Source: Necropsobacter massiliensis (GTDB taxonomy: Bacteria; Pseudomonadota; Gammaproteobacteria; Enterobacterales; Pasteurellaceae). From it: a stretch of DNA of 64,000 bases. Shown here one piece after another: positions 1 to 10,738 of the stretch (positions within the stretch are counted from its first letter, which is position 1; each line of letters begins with the position of its first letter). The DNA is taken from NCBI RefSeq assembly GCF_000827595.2, contig NZ_LN776180.1, positions 124,001 through 188,000 on the forward strand, written 5' to 3'. The notes beneath the pieces were generated by a model. The model was not told the DNA's origin, searched no databases, and saw only the letters and a program-made list of their open reading frames with translations. Made by a program: the position numbers and the translations under genes.

Positions 1-78
1 CTTATCTTTCAATAAGATAGATGATTTATTCATACTTTATTTAAGCACTATACTGACTAGATAGAATTAGATAAAAAC

Positions 79-119
79 ACAATTAAATACCATTTCAGGT
101 CATTTAATTGTATTTTTTT
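79..119 (+). terminator. Rho-independent terminator of an off-window gene
   Basis: A 10-bp perfect inverted repeat (ACAATTAAAT / ATTTAATTGT) is followed on the + strand by ATTTTTTTA. It would end a + strand transcript entering from the left and insulates the permease gene that follows. Confidence 0.6.
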
Positions 120-186
120 ACAAAGCATTTTTAACTTAAAGCGATAATAATCAACATAGGATCTCAACAACACAAGGGGTTTTTCT

Positions 187-1563
187 ATGAGCGGTATAGC
201 ACTGATTATCTGTTTTATTATTGCCATTATCGTTATGATCTGGATGATTGCAAAACTGAAAGTTCATCCTTTCTTAGCGCTAATGACAATCTCCCTGTTG
301 CTTGCTCTGATAGCCGGCATCAGTCTAAACAAAATCCCGGCAATTGTCGGCGAAGGTTTCAGTGGCACATTTAAAAGTATCGGTATCGTCATCATTTTCG
401 GTGCTATTATCGGTACAATTCTGGAAAAAACCGGTGCCGCACTTAAATTAGCAGATATGGTAGTCAATATTGTCGGACAAAAACGCCCCGAACTCGCTAT
501 GTTGATTATGGGCTGGGTTGTCGGTATTCCGGTCTTTTGTGACAGCGGCTTCGTAGTTTTAAATCCGATTCGAGAAGCAATCCGCAAAAAAATTGCGGCA
601 AATCCGGTAGGAACAGCGGTAGCGCTAAGTGGCGGTCTCTATACTGCACACGTATTTATTCCACCAACACCGGGACCAATAGCGGTAGCGGGTGCGGTCG
701 GTTTAAGCCACAATCTACTATTGGTTATTGTCATGGGGCTAATCGTCTCCATACCGGTATTAATCGCCAGTTATATTTTTGCCAAACGAATCGGTAAACA
801 GGTTATCTTATCAGAGACCGAGGCCGATACCGTCATTACTCAAAGTTATGATGAATTAATTAAACAATACGGTAAATTACCGAACGGTTTCTTAAGCCTT
901 GCACCAATCCTCATGCCGATTCTACTAATGGCATTGGGCTCTATCGCCAAAATCATAGGAATGGGGGGTTTTGCCGGTGATTTAATTCTATTCTTGGGCA
1001 ATCCGATCATTGCATTAGCGGTCGGAGTCATCTTTTCAGTATTCTTATTGCTGAATTCCAGCAAAATGAAAGAATTTGACGCTTTCACTAATGATACGTT
1101 GAAAATCGTCGGACCGATTCTATTTATTACTGCCGCAGGTGGCGTGTTAGGCAAAGTAATCATAGAAGCCGGTTTTGTCGAATACATTAAACAAAATGCA
1201 CATATTATCAGTACAGCTGGTATTTTCTTCCCATTCATTATTTCAGCGGTTCTAAAAACTGCACAGGGTAGCTCAACGGTCGCAATGATCACAACAGCAG
1301 CAATTATGGGCATGTTTGATGCAAGTGATTCACTCATGAATGCCTTGGGATTAACCTCTGAAATAGCCGCCGCATTAACGGTAATGGCTATCGCTGCCGG
1401 TGCAATGTGTATTTCTCATGCCAATGACAGCTACTTCTGGGTAGTCACTAACTTCTCAAAAATGACGCCGCAGCAAGGTTACCGAACACAAACCATGCTA
1501 ACGTTCATCATGGGTATTGTCGGTATGTTAAGTGTCTATATACTCTCTTTAATCTTACTGTAA
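187..1563 (+). CDS. GntP-family gluconate/sugar-acid permease
   Basis: Inner-membrane permease of the GntP family (458 aa, the usual family length), probably importing gluconate, glycerate or a related sugar acid with protons. The protein is almost entirely hydrophobic, with about 12 to 14 predicted membrane segments. It carries the family-type stretches VFCDSGFVVLNP (around residue 115) and FIPPTPGPIAVAGAVGL (around 155). The ATG is preceded by an AAGGGG ribosome site. The gene ends 13 bases before the glycerate kinase gene, so the two almost certainly form an operon, which favours a glycerate-yielding acid as substrate. The substrate itself is inferred from context. Confidence 0.85.
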   Translation: MSGIALIICFIIAIIVMIWMIAKLKVHPFLALMTISLLLALIAGISLNKIPAIVGEGFSGTFKSIGIVIIFGAIIGTILEKTGAALKLADMVVNIVGQKRPELAMLIMGWVVGIPVFCDSGFVVLNPIREAIRKKIAANPVGTAVALSGGLYTAHVFIPPTPGPIAVAGAVGLSHNLLLVIVMGLIVSIPVLIASYIFAKRIGKQVILSETEADTVITQSYDELIKQYGKLPNGFLSLAPILMPILLMALGSIAKIIGMGGFAGDLILFLGNPIIALAVGVIFSVFLLLNSSKMKEFDAFTNDTLKIVGPILFITAAGGVLGKVIIEAGFVEYIKQNAHIISTAGIFFPFIISAVLKTAQGSSTVAMITTAAIMGMFDASDSLMNALGLTSEIAAALTVMAIAAGAMCISHANDSYFWVVTNFSKMTPQQGYRTQTMLTFIMGIVGMLSVYILSLILL

Positions 1564-1576
1564 CGGGAGAACAATA

Positions 1577-2710
1577 ATGAAATTCGTCATTGCTCCGGAT
1601 AGTTTTAAAGAAAGCCTGACCGCATTAGAAGTAGCGGAGGCGATCGAAATCGGATTCAGAAAAATTTTTCCTGACGCCATATATGTCAAAATCCCAATGG
1701 CCGACGGCGGGGAAGGCACCGTTCAATCACTGGTGGATGCCACTCAGGGAAAACTGATCAATGTCGAAGTATGTGCGCCGTTGGGTAACAAAGTATCTGC
1801 TTTTTTCGGATTATCCGGTGACAATCAAACCGCTATTATCGAAATGGCTGCCGCCTCAGGGTTACACCTAGTTCCCTCGCCACAACGCAATCCGTTAAAA
1901 ACCACTAGCTTCGGCACAGGTGAACTGATTCGCGCCGCACTTGATTATGGTATAAAAAAAATCATACTGGGCATTGGCGGTAGCGCTACTAATGACGGTG
2001 GAGTCGGCATGTTGCAAGCATTGGGTGCAAAATTTCTTAATCAGCAAAATGAACAGATTGCTTTCGGTGGTGAAAATTTAACGCAGATTAAAACCATTGA
2101 CCTCAGCAAACTGGATCCCCGCTTACAACAAATAGAACTGGACGTTGCTTGCGACGTCGATAATCCTCTTTGCGGAGAAAGCGGTGCTACAGCAATATTC
2201 GGTCCACAAAAAGGCGCAACTGCGGAAATGATACACATACTGGACAATGCGCTGTTACATTTTTCACAGATTGCCGAGCAGCAATGCGGGCTGAATATTC
2301 GCGATACACCGGGTACCGGTGCAGCGGGTGGTATGGGTGGTGGTCTATTACTGTTGCCGAAAGTGCGGTTGAAATCAGGCGTGAATATTATTACTGACAC
2401 CCTAAATCTAAAGGAGCGTATTAAAGATGCTGATGTAGTGATTACCGGAGAAGGTCGAATGGACGGGCAAAGCGCTCGTGGCAAAACACCGATTGGTGTT
2501 GCAAAAACGGCAAAAATCTTTAATAAACCGGTTATCGCTATCGTTGGTAGCTTACGGGAAGATTACGAGGCAATTTATGAAAACGGCATTGACGCTGTCT
2601 TTCCGATTATCCGTCAGGTTCAAAGTCTGGAAGATACATTAAAGTGCGGTCGGGAAAATTTAATTTCTACCGCACAGAATGTCGCAAAACTGTATCAACT
2701 ACTGAAATAA
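1577..2710 (+). CDS. garK: Glycerate kinase (GarK/GlxK family)
   Basis: Phosphorylates D-glycerate to a phosphoglycerate that enters glycolysis; cytoplasmic. Length (377 aa) matches GarK/GlxK (about 381). Family motifs are visible: APDSFKESLTALEVA at the N terminus, MADGGEGTVQSLVDAT around residue 42, GIGGSATNDGGVGMLQALG around 133 and TGEGRMDGQSARGKTP around 292. It has a GGGAGA ribosome site and follows the GntP permease in one transcription unit. GarK and GlxK cannot be told apart by eye, so the symbol marks the family. A USS lies near the 3' end (2642). Confidence 0.9.
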   Translation: MKFVIAPDSFKESLTALEVAEAIEIGFRKIFPDAIYVKIPMADGGEGTVQSLVDATQGKLINVEVCAPLGNKVSAFFGLSGDNQTAIIEMAAASGLHLVPSPQRNPLKTTSFGTGELIRAALDYGIKKIILGIGGSATNDGGVGMLQALGAKFLNQQNEQIAFGGENLTQIKTIDLSKLDPRLQQIELDVACDVDNPLCGESGATAIFGPQKGATAEMIHILDNALLHFSQIAEQQCGLNIRDTPGTGAAGGMGGGLLLLPKVRLKSGVNIITDTLNLKERIKDADVVITGEGRMDGQSARGKTPIGVAKTAKIFNKPVIAIVGSLREDYEAIYENGIDAVFPIIRQVQSLEDTLKCGRENLISTAQNVAKLYQLLK

Positions 2711-2717
2711 TAATAGC

Positions 2718-2747
2718 TACGGGGCAAGTTAATTTGCCCTGTCTTTC
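2718..2747. terminator. Possible terminator between convergent garK and ruvB
   Basis: Inverted repeat GGGGCAA / TTTGCCC with a short loop, between the convergent garK and ruvB stop codons, followed by GTCTTTCC on the + strand. The T tract is poor, so strength is uncertain. Confidence 0.4.
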
Positions 2748-2756
2748 CACTTGCTT

Positions 2757-3767
2757 TTATTCATCAACGATTTTCTCCACCCCAAAATGCCGATAAGTTC
2801 TTGATGTGGCGATGCGCCCGCGTGGGGTGCGTTGTAAAAAACCCTGTTGAATTAAATAGGGTTCCAGTACATCTTCAATAGTATCGCGCTCCTCGCCGAT
2901 AGCAGCGGCAAGGTTGTCTAAACCAACCGGGCCGCCGTCAAAGCGTTCGATAATCGCGCTGAGCAGTTTGCGATCCATAAAATCAAAACCGGCAGGATCG
3001 ACATCCAACATGGATAATGCGGATTCCGAAATCGCAACGGAAATCACGCCTCCGTTTTTGACATCCGCATAATCGCGCACACGGCGCAGTAACCGGTTGG
3101 CGATGCGCGGCGTGCCCCGTGAACGACATGCGATTTCCTGCGCGGCGGCAGGTTCAATGGTTAAATTTAAACAGGCGGCGCTACGAGTTACGATTGAAGT
3201 TAAATCCGCCACCGAATAAAATTCCAAGCGTTGTACAATACCGAATCGATCCCGCAATGGCGAGGTCAGCGAACCCGCGCGCGTGGTTGCGCCAATCAAG
3301 GTAAACGGCGGCAAATCCAGTTTAATCGAACGGGCGGCGGGACCTTCGCCGATCATGATATCCAGCTGATAATCTTCCATGGCGGGATAAAGCACTTCTT
3401 CAATCGCCGGCGATAAGCGGTGTATTTCATCAATAAACAGCACATCGTGCGGTTCTAGATTAGTCAGCATTGCCGCCAGATCACCGGCCTTTTCCAATAC
3501 CGGTCCCGAGGTGGTACGAATATTCACGCCCATTTCATTGGCGACAATATTGGCTAATGTGGTTTTGCCCAAACCCGGCGGGCCGAAAATCAGCAGGTGA
3601 TCCAACGCATCCTGGCGCAATTTTGCCGCCTGAATAAAAATTTCCATCTGCCCGCGTACCTGCGGTTGTCCCACATAATCGGTCAGTAATTTGGGGCGAA
3701 TCGCACGGTCGATATATTCATCGTCCGCTTTAGCGCCGGCACTGATAATTCTGTCTGCTTCAATCAT
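2757..3767 (-). CDS. ruvB: Holliday junction helicase RuvB
   Basis: AAA+ motor that drives branch migration of Holliday junctions with RuvA. The 336-aa length is typical. Walker [10 protein letters not shown] (around residue 63), Walker [10 protein letters not shown] (around 110), sensor and arginine-finger stretch [18 protein letters not shown] (around 159) and the C-terminal winged helix ([16 protein letters not shown]) are all present. It starts 12 bases after ruvA ends, so ruvA-ruvB is one operon. The order ruvC-ruvA-ruvB places all resolvase-complex genes together, as in H. influenzae. Confidence 0.97.
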   Translation of the reverse strand: MIEADRIISAGAKADDEYIDRAIRPKLLTDYVGQPQVRGQMEIFIQAAKLRQDALDHLLIFGPPGLGKTTLANIVANEMGVNIRTTSGPVLEKAGDLAAMLTNLEPHDVLFIDEIHRLSPAIEEVLYPAMEDYQLDIMIGEGPAARSIKLDLPPFTLIGATTRAGSLTSPLRDRFGIVQRLEFYSVADLTSIVTRSAACLNLTIEPAAAQEIACRSRGTPRIANRLLRRVRDYADVKNGGVISVAISESALSMLDVDPAGFDFMDRKLLSAIIERFDGGPVGLDNLAAAIGEERDTIEDVLEPYLIQQGFLQRTPRGRIATSRTYRHFGVEKIVDE

Positions 3768-3779
3768 TTTATTTATCTT

Positions 3780-4394
3780 TTATAAAGCGGCTTTTAATGC
3801 TTCACGAATGAGCTGTTCGCTGTTTAATTCTGGTTTTGCGACTTTTTTCACCATTTTCTCGGCGTCATTTTGTTTATAGCCCAGTGCGATTAAGGCAGCC
3901 ACCGCATCATCCGATTGACTATCCACATGCGATGGGTTTTTCTCTACCGCCGGCAAGCGATTACTCTGCACAAAGAAATCCGCTTGCTGCAAACCGTTGA
4001 ATTTGCCTTTTAATTCCACCAATAAACGTTCCGCCGTTTTTTTGCCGACTCCCGGAATTTTGGTCAGGCGGGATAATTCTTCCCGTTCAATAGCGTATGC
4101 AAATTCCGTCACCGACATTGCTGAAAGAATAGCCAGCGCCAGTTTCGGCCCGACGCCGTTGGTTTTAATCAATTCGCGGAATAAAGTGCGGTCATTTTTA
4201 TGCGAGAATCCGAATAATAAATGAGCGTCTTCGCGCACACTCAGATGGGTAAATAATGTGACTTCCTGCCCGGTTTCCGGCAGATTATAAAAACTGGTCA
4301 TCGGCAGCAGCAGTTCATAACCGACACCCTGCACGTCCAACAAAATTTCCGGCGGCTGCTTTTCAATCAGCACCCCTTTTAAACGACCAATCAT
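3780..4394 (-). CDS. ruvA: Holliday junction binding protein RuvA
   Basis: Tetrameric protein that holds the four-way junction and loads RuvB. At 204 aa it has the normal three parts: an OB fold starting [12 protein letters not shown], two helix-hairpin-helix motifs ([13 protein letters not shown] and [17 protein letters not shown], around residues 78 and 113), and a C-terminal RuvB-contacting domain ([16 protein letters not shown]). It precedes ruvB and follows a strong hairpin downstream of ruvC, so ruvAB may have its own promoter. I saw no LexA box just upstream, although E. coli ruvAB is SOS-controlled. Confidence 0.97.
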   Translation of the reverse strand: MIGRLKGVLIEKQPPEILLDVQGVGYELLLPMTSFYNLPETGQEVTLFTHLSVREDAHLLFGFSHKNDRTLFRELIKTNGVGPKLALAILSAMSVTEFAYAIEREELSRLTKIPGVGKKTAERLLVELKGKFNGLQQADFFVQSNRLPAVEKNPSHVDSQSDDAVAALIALGYKQNDAEKMVKKVAKPELNSEQLIREALKAAL

Positions 4395-4430
4395 AATGTG
4401 ATTTACCTTGGCTAAAAATTTTCCTTAGCA

Positions 4431-4466
4431 TAAAATAAAACTGGATAAATATCCAGTTTTATTTAT
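4431..4466 (-). terminator. Terminator after ruvC
   Basis: Ten-base perfect inverted repeat AAAACTGGAT / ATCCAGTTTT with loop AAAT, flanked by A/T runs on both sides. It starts three bases past the ruvC stop and lies before ruvA, so it may separate ruvC from ruvAB. Confidence 0.65.
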
Positions 4467-4468
4467 CG

Positions 4469-5041
4469 TTAGATTTTAAGCCGAAAACGTCCGCGGCTGT
4501 ATCGCGTGCGTAAAAGTGCGGTCATTTTTTCCGGTGTTTCCATGGTGTTCACGCTGTCTGCTACACGCAGCGAATGTTGTATTGAATGCGCATGAGTGAT
4601 CGCAATCGCCAGCGCGTCTGCGGCATCAGCCTGCGGCGTATCGGATAATTTCAGAATACGCGTAACCATATCCTGCACCTGTTTTTTATCCGCCGAACCG
4701 GTGCCTACCACCGTCTGCTTCACCAACCGCGCAGCATATTCGAATACCGGCAAATCATGATTCACCGCCGCAACAATCGCCGTGCCGCGCGCTTGCCCGA
4801 GCTTCAGCGCAGAATTGGCGTTTTTGGCCAGAAACACTTCTTCAATGGCGAACATATGCGGTTGAAACTGAGTGATAATTTCTGTCACGCCAGCATAAAT
4901 GCGTTTCAGTCGGGTCGGCAAATCCTCCGCCAGTGTGCGAATAGCACCACTGCCGAGATAATCCAACTGCCGCCCCTGCTGGCGGATCACGCCATAACCG
5001 GTGACGCGCGAACCGGGGTCAATACCTAAAATAACCGTCAT
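4469..5041 (-). CDS. ruvC: Holliday junction resolvase RuvC
   Basis: Dimeric Mg2+-dependent endonuclease that resolves Holliday junctions. At 190 aa it shows the RNase H-like acidic residues: [16 protein letters not shown] at the N terminus (first Asp), [11 protein letters not shown] around residue 65 (Glu), and [18 protein letters not shown] around 135 (the two C-terminal Asp). The N terminus fits the family start at this ATG. Immediately upstream lies the terminator of the preceding lipoprotein gene, so ruvC either relies on read-through or has a promoter overlapping that hairpin. Confidence 0.97.
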   Translation of the reverse strand: MTVILGIDPGSRVTGYGVIRQQGRQLDYLGSGAIRTLAEDLPTRLKRIYAGVTEIITQFQPHMFAIEEVFLAKNANSALKLGQARGTAIVAAVNHDLPVFEYAARLVKQTVVGTGSADKKQVQDMVTRILKLSDTPQADAADALAIAITHAHSIQHSLRVADSVNTMETPEKMTALLRTRYSRGRFRLKI

Positions 5042-5052
5042 ACAGCTTACTG

Positions 5053-5082
5053 CAAAAAATAAGCGAGCTATTGCCCGCTTAT
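5053..5082 (-). terminator. Terminator between the lipoprotein gene and ruvC
   Basis: On the minus strand, ATAAGCGGGC / GCTCGCTTAT forms a 10-bp stem (one G-T wobble) with loop AATA and a TTTTTTG tail. It begins just past the lipoprotein stop codon and ends 12 bases before the ruvC ATG. Confidence 0.75.
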
Positions 5083-5088
5083 CCCCGA

Positions 5089-5556
5089 TTATTTAACCGA
5101 TTTCGGTGTCGAGCAGTATTTTACCAGAATCTCATCGGATTCTTTACCGTCGATATATAACATATTGCCGCTAACTTTATCGAGGTTATCCAGCGTCAAG
5201 TTATCGGCTACCCAGACGAATTTGTCCGCGCTGGTAAATCTGGCGCTCTCCTTATCGTCCATATCGCGCATAAAGCCGGAAGCGGATACGCTCTGACCTT
5301 TATAAGCCACCTCTGCTGAAACAGCATCCGGCCCCTCAAAACGATAAGTGACGATAACCGGTTCATTGCTGTCAACGCCGCAGGCATATTCTACCGTTTT
5401 AGTCACAGCCTGTTGCTCTGCGGGTGCCTGCGCTTTGGCGGCTTCCTGCGTTTGAGCCGATGGCTGAGCATTAGTCGACGCGGGTTGTGGTTTATCATCA
5501 CAGCCGACTAATGCGACTGATAAACCGATTAATGCTAAAGAGGAAATAAATTTCAT
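5089..5556 (-). CDS. Putative lipoprotein, unknown function
   Basis: A 155-aa protein with a signal peptide ending in the lipobox VALVGC (Cys19), so it is probably lipid-anchored. Residues 20-50 are a low-complexity Ala/Gln/Pro linker ([23 protein letters not shown]). The remaining globular part has two Cys residues (YACGVD, KYCSTP) that could form a disulfide. Its size, Cys near each end and beta-rich pattern resemble the MliC lysozyme-inhibitor family, but I cannot confirm this. It sits between yebC and ruvC, which are usually adjacent, and has its own terminator. Confidence 0.8.
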   Translation of the reverse strand: MKFISSLALIGLSVALVGCDDKPQPASTNAQPSAQTQEAAKAQAPAEQQAVTKTVEYACGVDSNEPVIVTYRFEGPDAVSAEVAYKGQSVSASGFMRDMDDKESARFTSADKFVWVADNLTLDNLDKVSGNMLYIDGKESDEILVKYCSTPKSVK

Positions 5557-5584
5557 TGGTTTCTCCTGAAAAATCTTTTGTCAA

Positions 5585-6325
5585 TTAAAGCAATGCGGCG
5601 ACCTCATCGCTGATTTCGCCGTTATGATAAACGTTCTGCACGTCATCGCAATCTTCCAGCATATCAATCAATCTTAATAATTTCGGTGCGGTTTCCGCAT
5701 CCAGATCCACGGTTGTCGATGGGATCATCGTGACTTCCGCTTCCTGAATTTTAAATCCTGCCGCTTCAATAGCATCACGCACCGCGCTTAAATCTTCCCA
5801 TGCGGTATAGATTTCGAAACTGCCGTCATCCTGCGGCTGAATGTCGTCGGCGCCTGCTTCAATTGCGGCTTCGGTTAATGCGTCTTCGTCACCGTTTTCG
5901 ATCAAGATCAATCCTTTCTTGCTGAATAAATAACCGACCGAACCTTCCGTGCCCAGATTGCCGCCGCATTTAGTAAAACTTGGGCGCACCTGCGAAATAG
6001 TACGGTTGGCGTTATCACTTAGACACTCAACCATCACCGCAGTTCCGCCCGGACCGTAACCCTCGTAAATTTTTGTTTCCATATTGGTATCATCGCCACC
6101 GCCCACGCCGCGGTCAATGGCACGATTAATGGTATCGCGAGTCATATTGCTAGCCAGCGCTTTATCAATCGCCGCACGCAAGCGCGGGTTCGAGCCGGCA
6201 TCGCCGCCGCCGATTTTCGCCGCCGTAACTAATTCGCGAATTAATTTGGTGAAGATTTTACCACGCTGTGCGTCTTGTGCCGCTTTGCGGTGTTTGATAT
6301 TGGCCCACTTACTATGTCCTGCCAT
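5585..6325 (-). CDS. yebC: YebC/PmpR family protein
   Basis: Cytoplasmic protein of the YebC/PmpR family, described as a transcriptional regulator and, in newer work, as a factor that helps ribosomes through difficult sequences. The 246-aa length and the N terminus [19 protein letters not shown] are diagnostic; [19 protein letters not shown] and the C-terminal [15 protein letters not shown] are also conserved. An AAGGA ribosome site precedes the ATG. Upstream of ruvC in many gamma-proteobacteria, but here separated from it by the lipoprotein gene. Confidence 0.95.
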   Translation of the reverse strand: MAGHSKWANIKHRKAAQDAQRGKIFTKLIRELVTAAKIGGGDAGSNPRLRAAIDKALASNMTRDTINRAIDRGVGGGDDTNMETKIYEGYGPGGTAVMVECLSDNANRTISQVRPSFTKCGGNLGTEGSVGYLFSKKGLILIENGDEDALTEAAIEAGADDIQPQDDGSFEIYTAWEDLSAVRDAIEAAGFKIQEAEVTMIPSTTVDLDAETAPKLLRLIDMLEDCDDVQNVYHNGEISDEVAALL

Positions 6326-6396
6326 ATTATTTTCCTTTTAAGTTGCTCCCGTTTCGGTCTTTGCCGCAGCAAAGCAGAAACGTGATTATCGTCTCG

Positions 6397-6437
6397 AAAG
6401 TGCGGTTAAAAATTTGCTATTTTTCAACCGCACTTTT
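6397..6437. terminator. Inverted pair of uptake sequences acting as a terminator
   Basis: Two USS copies in opposite orientation (AAAGTGCGGTT and AACCGCACTTT) with A/T-rich inner arms form a long hairpin. The right copy encodes the last codons of nudB (KSAVEK). The hairpin would terminate minus-strand nudB transcripts before yebC. Confidence 0.6.
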
Positions 6438-6872
6438 ATTGATTAAATACTTTTTGATTGCCTGCGCATTATTTGGCGATTTAGTTATCGCCGCCGCTTG
6501 CTGCGGTTCCAGCCATTGATACGCCGAATGTTCGCTTAACATCGGCGTTGCCTCCTGCGGCAGTGCCAGCAAAAATCGATATTCTGTGCAATGTGTGACA
6601 TTCGGCGCGTATTTATACCGAAAATGCGGAAAAATTTCAAATTTTATGCTGTCTTTGCAATCAATTAAATTCAACCGCTGCGCCGCAATATCAATGCCCG
6701 TTTCTTCTTTCACTTCCCGCATCGCTGCCTGACGGGCAAATTCGCCGTCCTCCAGCGAACCGGTCACCGATTGCCAGAACGCGGGATCGTCTCGGCGCCG
6801 TAGCATCAAAACTCGCCCGGTATTTTCAGCATAGATCACGGCAAGAATGGAATGAGGATTTTTATATTTCAT
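6417..6872 (-). CDS. nudB: Dihydroneopterin triphosphate pyrophosphatase (Nudix)
   Basis: Nudix hydrolase of 151 aa that removes pyrophosphate from dihydroneopterin triphosphate in folate synthesis. The Nudix box is clear, GSLEDGEFARQAAMREVKEETG (residues about 38-59). The pterin-type features NPHSILAVIYAENTGRVLMLRR at the start and the FEIFPHFRYKYAPNVTHCTEY segment match NudB. It lies between yebC and aspS, an arrangement shared with H. influenzae and near that of E. coli. Its last codons are formed by a USS. Confidence 0.9.
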   Translation of the reverse strand: MKYKNPHSILAVIYAENTGRVLMLRRRDDPAFWQSVTGSLEDGEFARQAAMREVKEETGIDIAAQRLNLIDCKDSIKFEIFPHFRYKYAPNVTHCTEYRFLLALPQEATPMLSEHSAYQWLEPQQAAAITKSPNNAQAIKKYLINKSAVEK

Positions 6873-6991
6873 CGGTGTTGTTGATTCTGAGATAAATAAA
6901 GACGGCTTTTCACAATAAACGGAAACGCAATCCTATTCCTTGCAAGAACATCTTGGCATTCAAAGCGATACACACGGCGAACGGATTACAG

Positions 6992-7019
6992 AAAAAGGGC
7001 GCCCGCCAATACGCCCTTC
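6992..7019 (-). terminator. Terminator of aspS
   Basis: On the minus strand AAGGGCG / CGCCCTT forms a 7-bp stem with a 12-base loop followed by TTTTTC, ten bases past the aspS stop. Confidence 0.6.
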
Positions 7020-7029
7020 AAGCTAAATT

Positions 7030-8796
7030 TTATTCGCTTTTTGCCACTGCAATCCCCAATTCCGCCAGGGCCTGCGGATTTGCCGCGCTCGGTGCTTCGG
7101 TCATCAGACAGGCTGCCGCAGTAGTTTTCGGGAAGGCGATTACATCGCGAATGTTATCAGTGCCGGTGAGCAACATGACTAACCGATCCAGCCCGAATGC
7201 AAGCCCGGCGTGCGGTGGTGTACCGAATTTTAACGCATCAAGCAGGAAGCCGAATTTTTCGCGCTGCTGCTGTTCATCAATGCCTAAAATGCTGAACACG
7301 GTTTGCTGCATGTGCGGGTTGAAGATACGCACCGAACCGCCGCCCACTTCGTAGCCGTTAATCACCATATCATAAGCATTTGCCACCGCACTGGTCGGAT
7401 CGGCTTCCAACTGCTGCGGGGTAAAATCTTTCGGCGAGGTGAACGGGTGGTGCATTGCGGCTAAATGACCTTCGTCATCACGTTCAAACATCGGGAAGTC
7501 GATCACCCAAAGCGGCCGCCATTCGTCCGAACGGGTTAAGCCTAAATCGCGCCCGAGTTTCAAACGCAATGCGCCCATGGCATCGGTCGCCACATTCCAT
7601 TTATCCGCACCGAAGAACAAAATATCGCCGCTTTGCGCCGAAGTGCGGTCTAAAATCGCCTTGATTTTTGCTTCGTTTAAAAATTTGGCAATCGGGCTTT
7701 GTACGCCGTCTAAGCCGGCATTTAGCTCATTGACTTTCAACCACGCCAACCCTTTCGCACCGTAAATGCCGACGAATTGCGTATATTCGTCAATTTGTTT
7801 ACGTGTGATACTGGCGCCGTTCGGCACGCGGATCACTGTGACGCGACCGTTCGGGTCTTGCGCCGGGACGCTGAAGACTTTGAAATCCACGTCTTTGACA
7901 ATATCCGCTACATCCACCATTTCCAGCGGGTTACGCAGATCCGGTTTGTCAGAACCGAAACGTTGCATAGCTTCTTGCCAAGTCATCACCGGGAATGCGC
8001 CCAAATCCACGCCGAGCGTATCTTGCCACAAACCGCGAATCATCCGTTCCATAATCTCACGCACTTGCGGTGCGGTTAAAAATGAGGTTTCCACATCAAT
8101 CTGGGTAAATTCCGGCTGGCGATCAGCGCGCAAATCTTCATCACGGAAACATTTTACGATCTGATAATAACGATCAAAACCGGACATCATCAGTAACTGT
8201 TTAAATAATTGCGGCGATTGCGGCAACGCGTAGAATTTGCCCTTATGCACGCGGCTCGGCACCAGATAATCGCGCGCGCCTTCCGGTGTGGCTTTGGTCA
8301 GCATCGGCGTTTCAATGTCTAAAAAGCCGTTGGCATCCATAAAACGGCGCACAAATGCGGTAATTTTCGCCCGCGTTTTCAGACGCTGCGCCATTTCCGG
8401 ACGGCGCAGATCCAGATAACGATATTTCAAGCGTTGTTCTTCGGTATTGTTCTGATTAAAATCCAACGGCAACACTTCGGAGGCGTTATAAACCGTTAAG
8501 GCTTGCGCCAGCACTTCCACTGCGCCGGTCGCCATGGTTTTATTAATTTGATTGTCCGGGCGGGCAATCACTTCGCCTTTAATCTGAATACAAAACTCAT
8601 TGCGCAGCGCCGCAGCGGCATTCAGGGCGTCGGGAAACTTCGGATCAAAACAAACTTGCACGATACCTTCGCGATCGCGCATATCAATAAAAATCAACCC
8701 GCCCAAATCGCGGCGTTTATGCACCCAGCCGCTTAAGGTCACTTCCTGCCCGATATGTTCGCGGCTTAACGCACCGCAATAATGAGTTCGCATCAT
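7030..8796 (-). CDS. aspS: Aspartyl-tRNA synthetase
   Basis: Class IIb synthetase charging tRNA-Asp. From the chosen start it has 588 aa, the bacterial length. An N-terminal OB anticodon-binding domain ([20 protein letters not shown]) is followed by the catalytic core with class II motifs: [37 protein letters not shown] (motif 2) and [13 protein letters not shown] (motif 3), with a bacterial GAD insert between. A longer reading frame exists upstream, but the Met-Met-Arg-Thr-His-Tyr-Cys start has AAGGA seven bases before it and matches family proteins. The second Met (8793) is possible. A -10-like TATAAT lies at 8837-8842. Confidence 0.97.
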   Translation of the reverse strand: MMRTHYCGALSREHIGQEVTLSGWVHKRRDLGGLIFIDMRDREGIVQVCFDPKFPDALNAAAALRNEFCIQIKGEVIARPDNQINKTMATGAVEVLAQALTVYNASEVLPLDFNQNNTEEQRLKYRYLDLRRPEMAQRLKTRAKITAFVRRFMDANGFLDIETPMLTKATPEGARDYLVPSRVHKGKFYALPQSPQLFKQLLMMSGFDRYYQIVKCFRDEDLRADRQPEFTQIDVETSFLTAPQVREIMERMIRGLWQDTLGVDLGAFPVMTWQEAMQRFGSDKPDLRNPLEMVDVADIVKDVDFKVFSVPAQDPNGRVTVIRVPNGASITRKQIDEYTQFVGIYGAKGLAWLKVNELNAGLDGVQSPIAKFLNEAKIKAILDRTSAQSGDILFFGADKWNVATDAMGALRLKLGRDLGLTRSDEWRPLWVIDFPMFERDDEGHLAAMHHPFTSPKDFTPQQLEADPTSAVANAYDMVINGYEVGGGSVRIFNPHMQQTVFSILGIDEQQQREKFGFLLDALKFGTPPHAGLAFGLDRLVMLLTGTDNIRDVIAFPKTTAAACLMTEAPSAANPQALAELGIAVAKSE

Positions 8797-9001
8797 ATAG
8801 TATTCCTTGAATAAAACGAGATAAATTAACCGACTGATTATAGCGAAAATCAAGGCAAAAAAACATGATTTGTTTTCACCGCACTTTATTGGCAGCTCAA
8901 AGCGCCTGTTTTCTGCTCCGACCAATCATTCCCGAGTTTGATAAAACGCAAATCTCTGCTAACATTATTTTCGATAAAAATTAATAAATCAAGGATATTT
9001 A

Positions 9002-9511
9002 ATGTTCATTATCAATGTGTTATTTATCACAATATTGGCTATTCGGTGTTATACCCTGTCTATTTCCATTAAAAATGAAAAAAACCTGATCAAAAACGGT
9101 GCACAACAATACGGCAAAGGCAATTCCGCGCTGCTTTCCGCCGCCCATATCGTTTTTTATTTTTCCGCCATTATTGAAGCCAACCGTAACCAAATAGGCT
9201 TTGATACGGTTGCGTTATGCGGACTTTGCTTGATTGTTTTCGCGTTCGCGGCATTGTGTTATGTGATCCGCCAGCTGAAAGAAATCTGGACGGTAAAAAT
9301 CTATATTCTGCCTCATCACCGGCTCAATCGTTCCTTTTTATTTAAATACGTGCGCCACCCGAATTATTTCCTCAATATTATCCCCGAACTGATCGGGCTC
9401 GCGCTGCTCTGCCACGCAACATATACGGCGTTGTTCGGTCTGCCGGTATATTTACTGATCTTATTTATTCGCATAAAACAAGAACAGCGTGCAATGGCGC
9501 ATTTATACTAA
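9002..9511 (+). CDS. Isoprenylcysteine methyltransferase-like membrane protein
   Basis: Small integral membrane protein (169 aa, about four or five hydrophobic segments) with the motif KYVRHPNYFLNIIPEL around residue 120. This RHPNY pattern is the SAM-binding signature of the ICMT/phospholipid methyltransferase superfamily. Bacterial members have few defined substrates and may methylate small lipids or be misnamed. It is divergent from aspS, and a short spacer leads to cmoA, which also uses a SAM-derived substrate. The family link is clear; the reaction is not. Confidence 0.75.
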   Translation: MFIINVLFITILAIRCYTLSISIKNEKNLIKNGAQQYGKGNSALLSAAHIVFYFSAIIEANRNQIGFDTVALCGLCLIVFAFAALCYVIRQLKEIWTVKIYILPHHRLNRSFLFKYVRHPNYFLNIIPELIGLALLCHATYTALFGLPVYLLILFIRIKQEQRAMAHLY

Positions 9512-9571
9512 ATCATTTGTCGGATAGCGAAACTTCTTCTAAAATGACCGCACTTTTTCACTGAACGATAA

Positions 9572-10303
<732 letters not shown>

Positions 10304-10317
10304 ACCTGTTAATCCGC

Positions 10318-10632
10318 ATGATAAAATACACGCTTCTAATTTGTGGTTTGTGCGCCGGTCTCCTGCAATCGGCACTGGCGCAGGAAACGCGCACCAATAA
10401 TCTGATTATTTTCTATGACCGAACTCAAACCGACGCCGATACGTTGATTGCCTATGCCCATCGGCAAGGAACGACATTGCTTTATCGCTATAACCATCTC
10501 AACGCCATTGCAGTACATGTGCCGGAAAACAGCGACTACCGACAAATACGGAGCCGTTTTGCCTCGCGGAAAGGCGTATTGCAGGTCAGTCCGGAGCAAA
10601 TTCTGAGTTTAGATTCAACAATGTCGAAATAA
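10318..10632 (+). CDS. Small exported protein of unknown function
   Basis: A 104-aa protein with a clear signal peptide (MIKYTLLICGLCAGLLQSAL, cleavage likely after ALAQ). The mature part alternates predicted beta strands and helices (LIIFYDRTQTDADTLIAYAH, AIAVHVPENSDYRQIRSRFA). This resembles the ferredoxin-like fold of inhibitor I9/propeptide domains, but no specific family is recognised. It starts 14 bases after cmoA and may be cotranscribed. Residues after the fold are few, so it is a single small periplasmic domain. Confidence 0.65.
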   Translation: MIKYTLLICGLCAGLLQSALAQETRTNNLIIFYDRTQTDADTLIAYAHRQGTTLLYRYNHLNAIAVHVPENSDYRQIRSRFASRKGVLQVSPEQILSLDSTMSK

Positions 10633-10738
10633 CGCCGAGCGACAATTCGTTATAACCGGTTCGTCGGCTTAATGATTTTTGCCCCCGTTTGTGGCATAAT
10701 TCCGGCGGTTTATCTATTCAAATCAATCGGAGGCAAGA

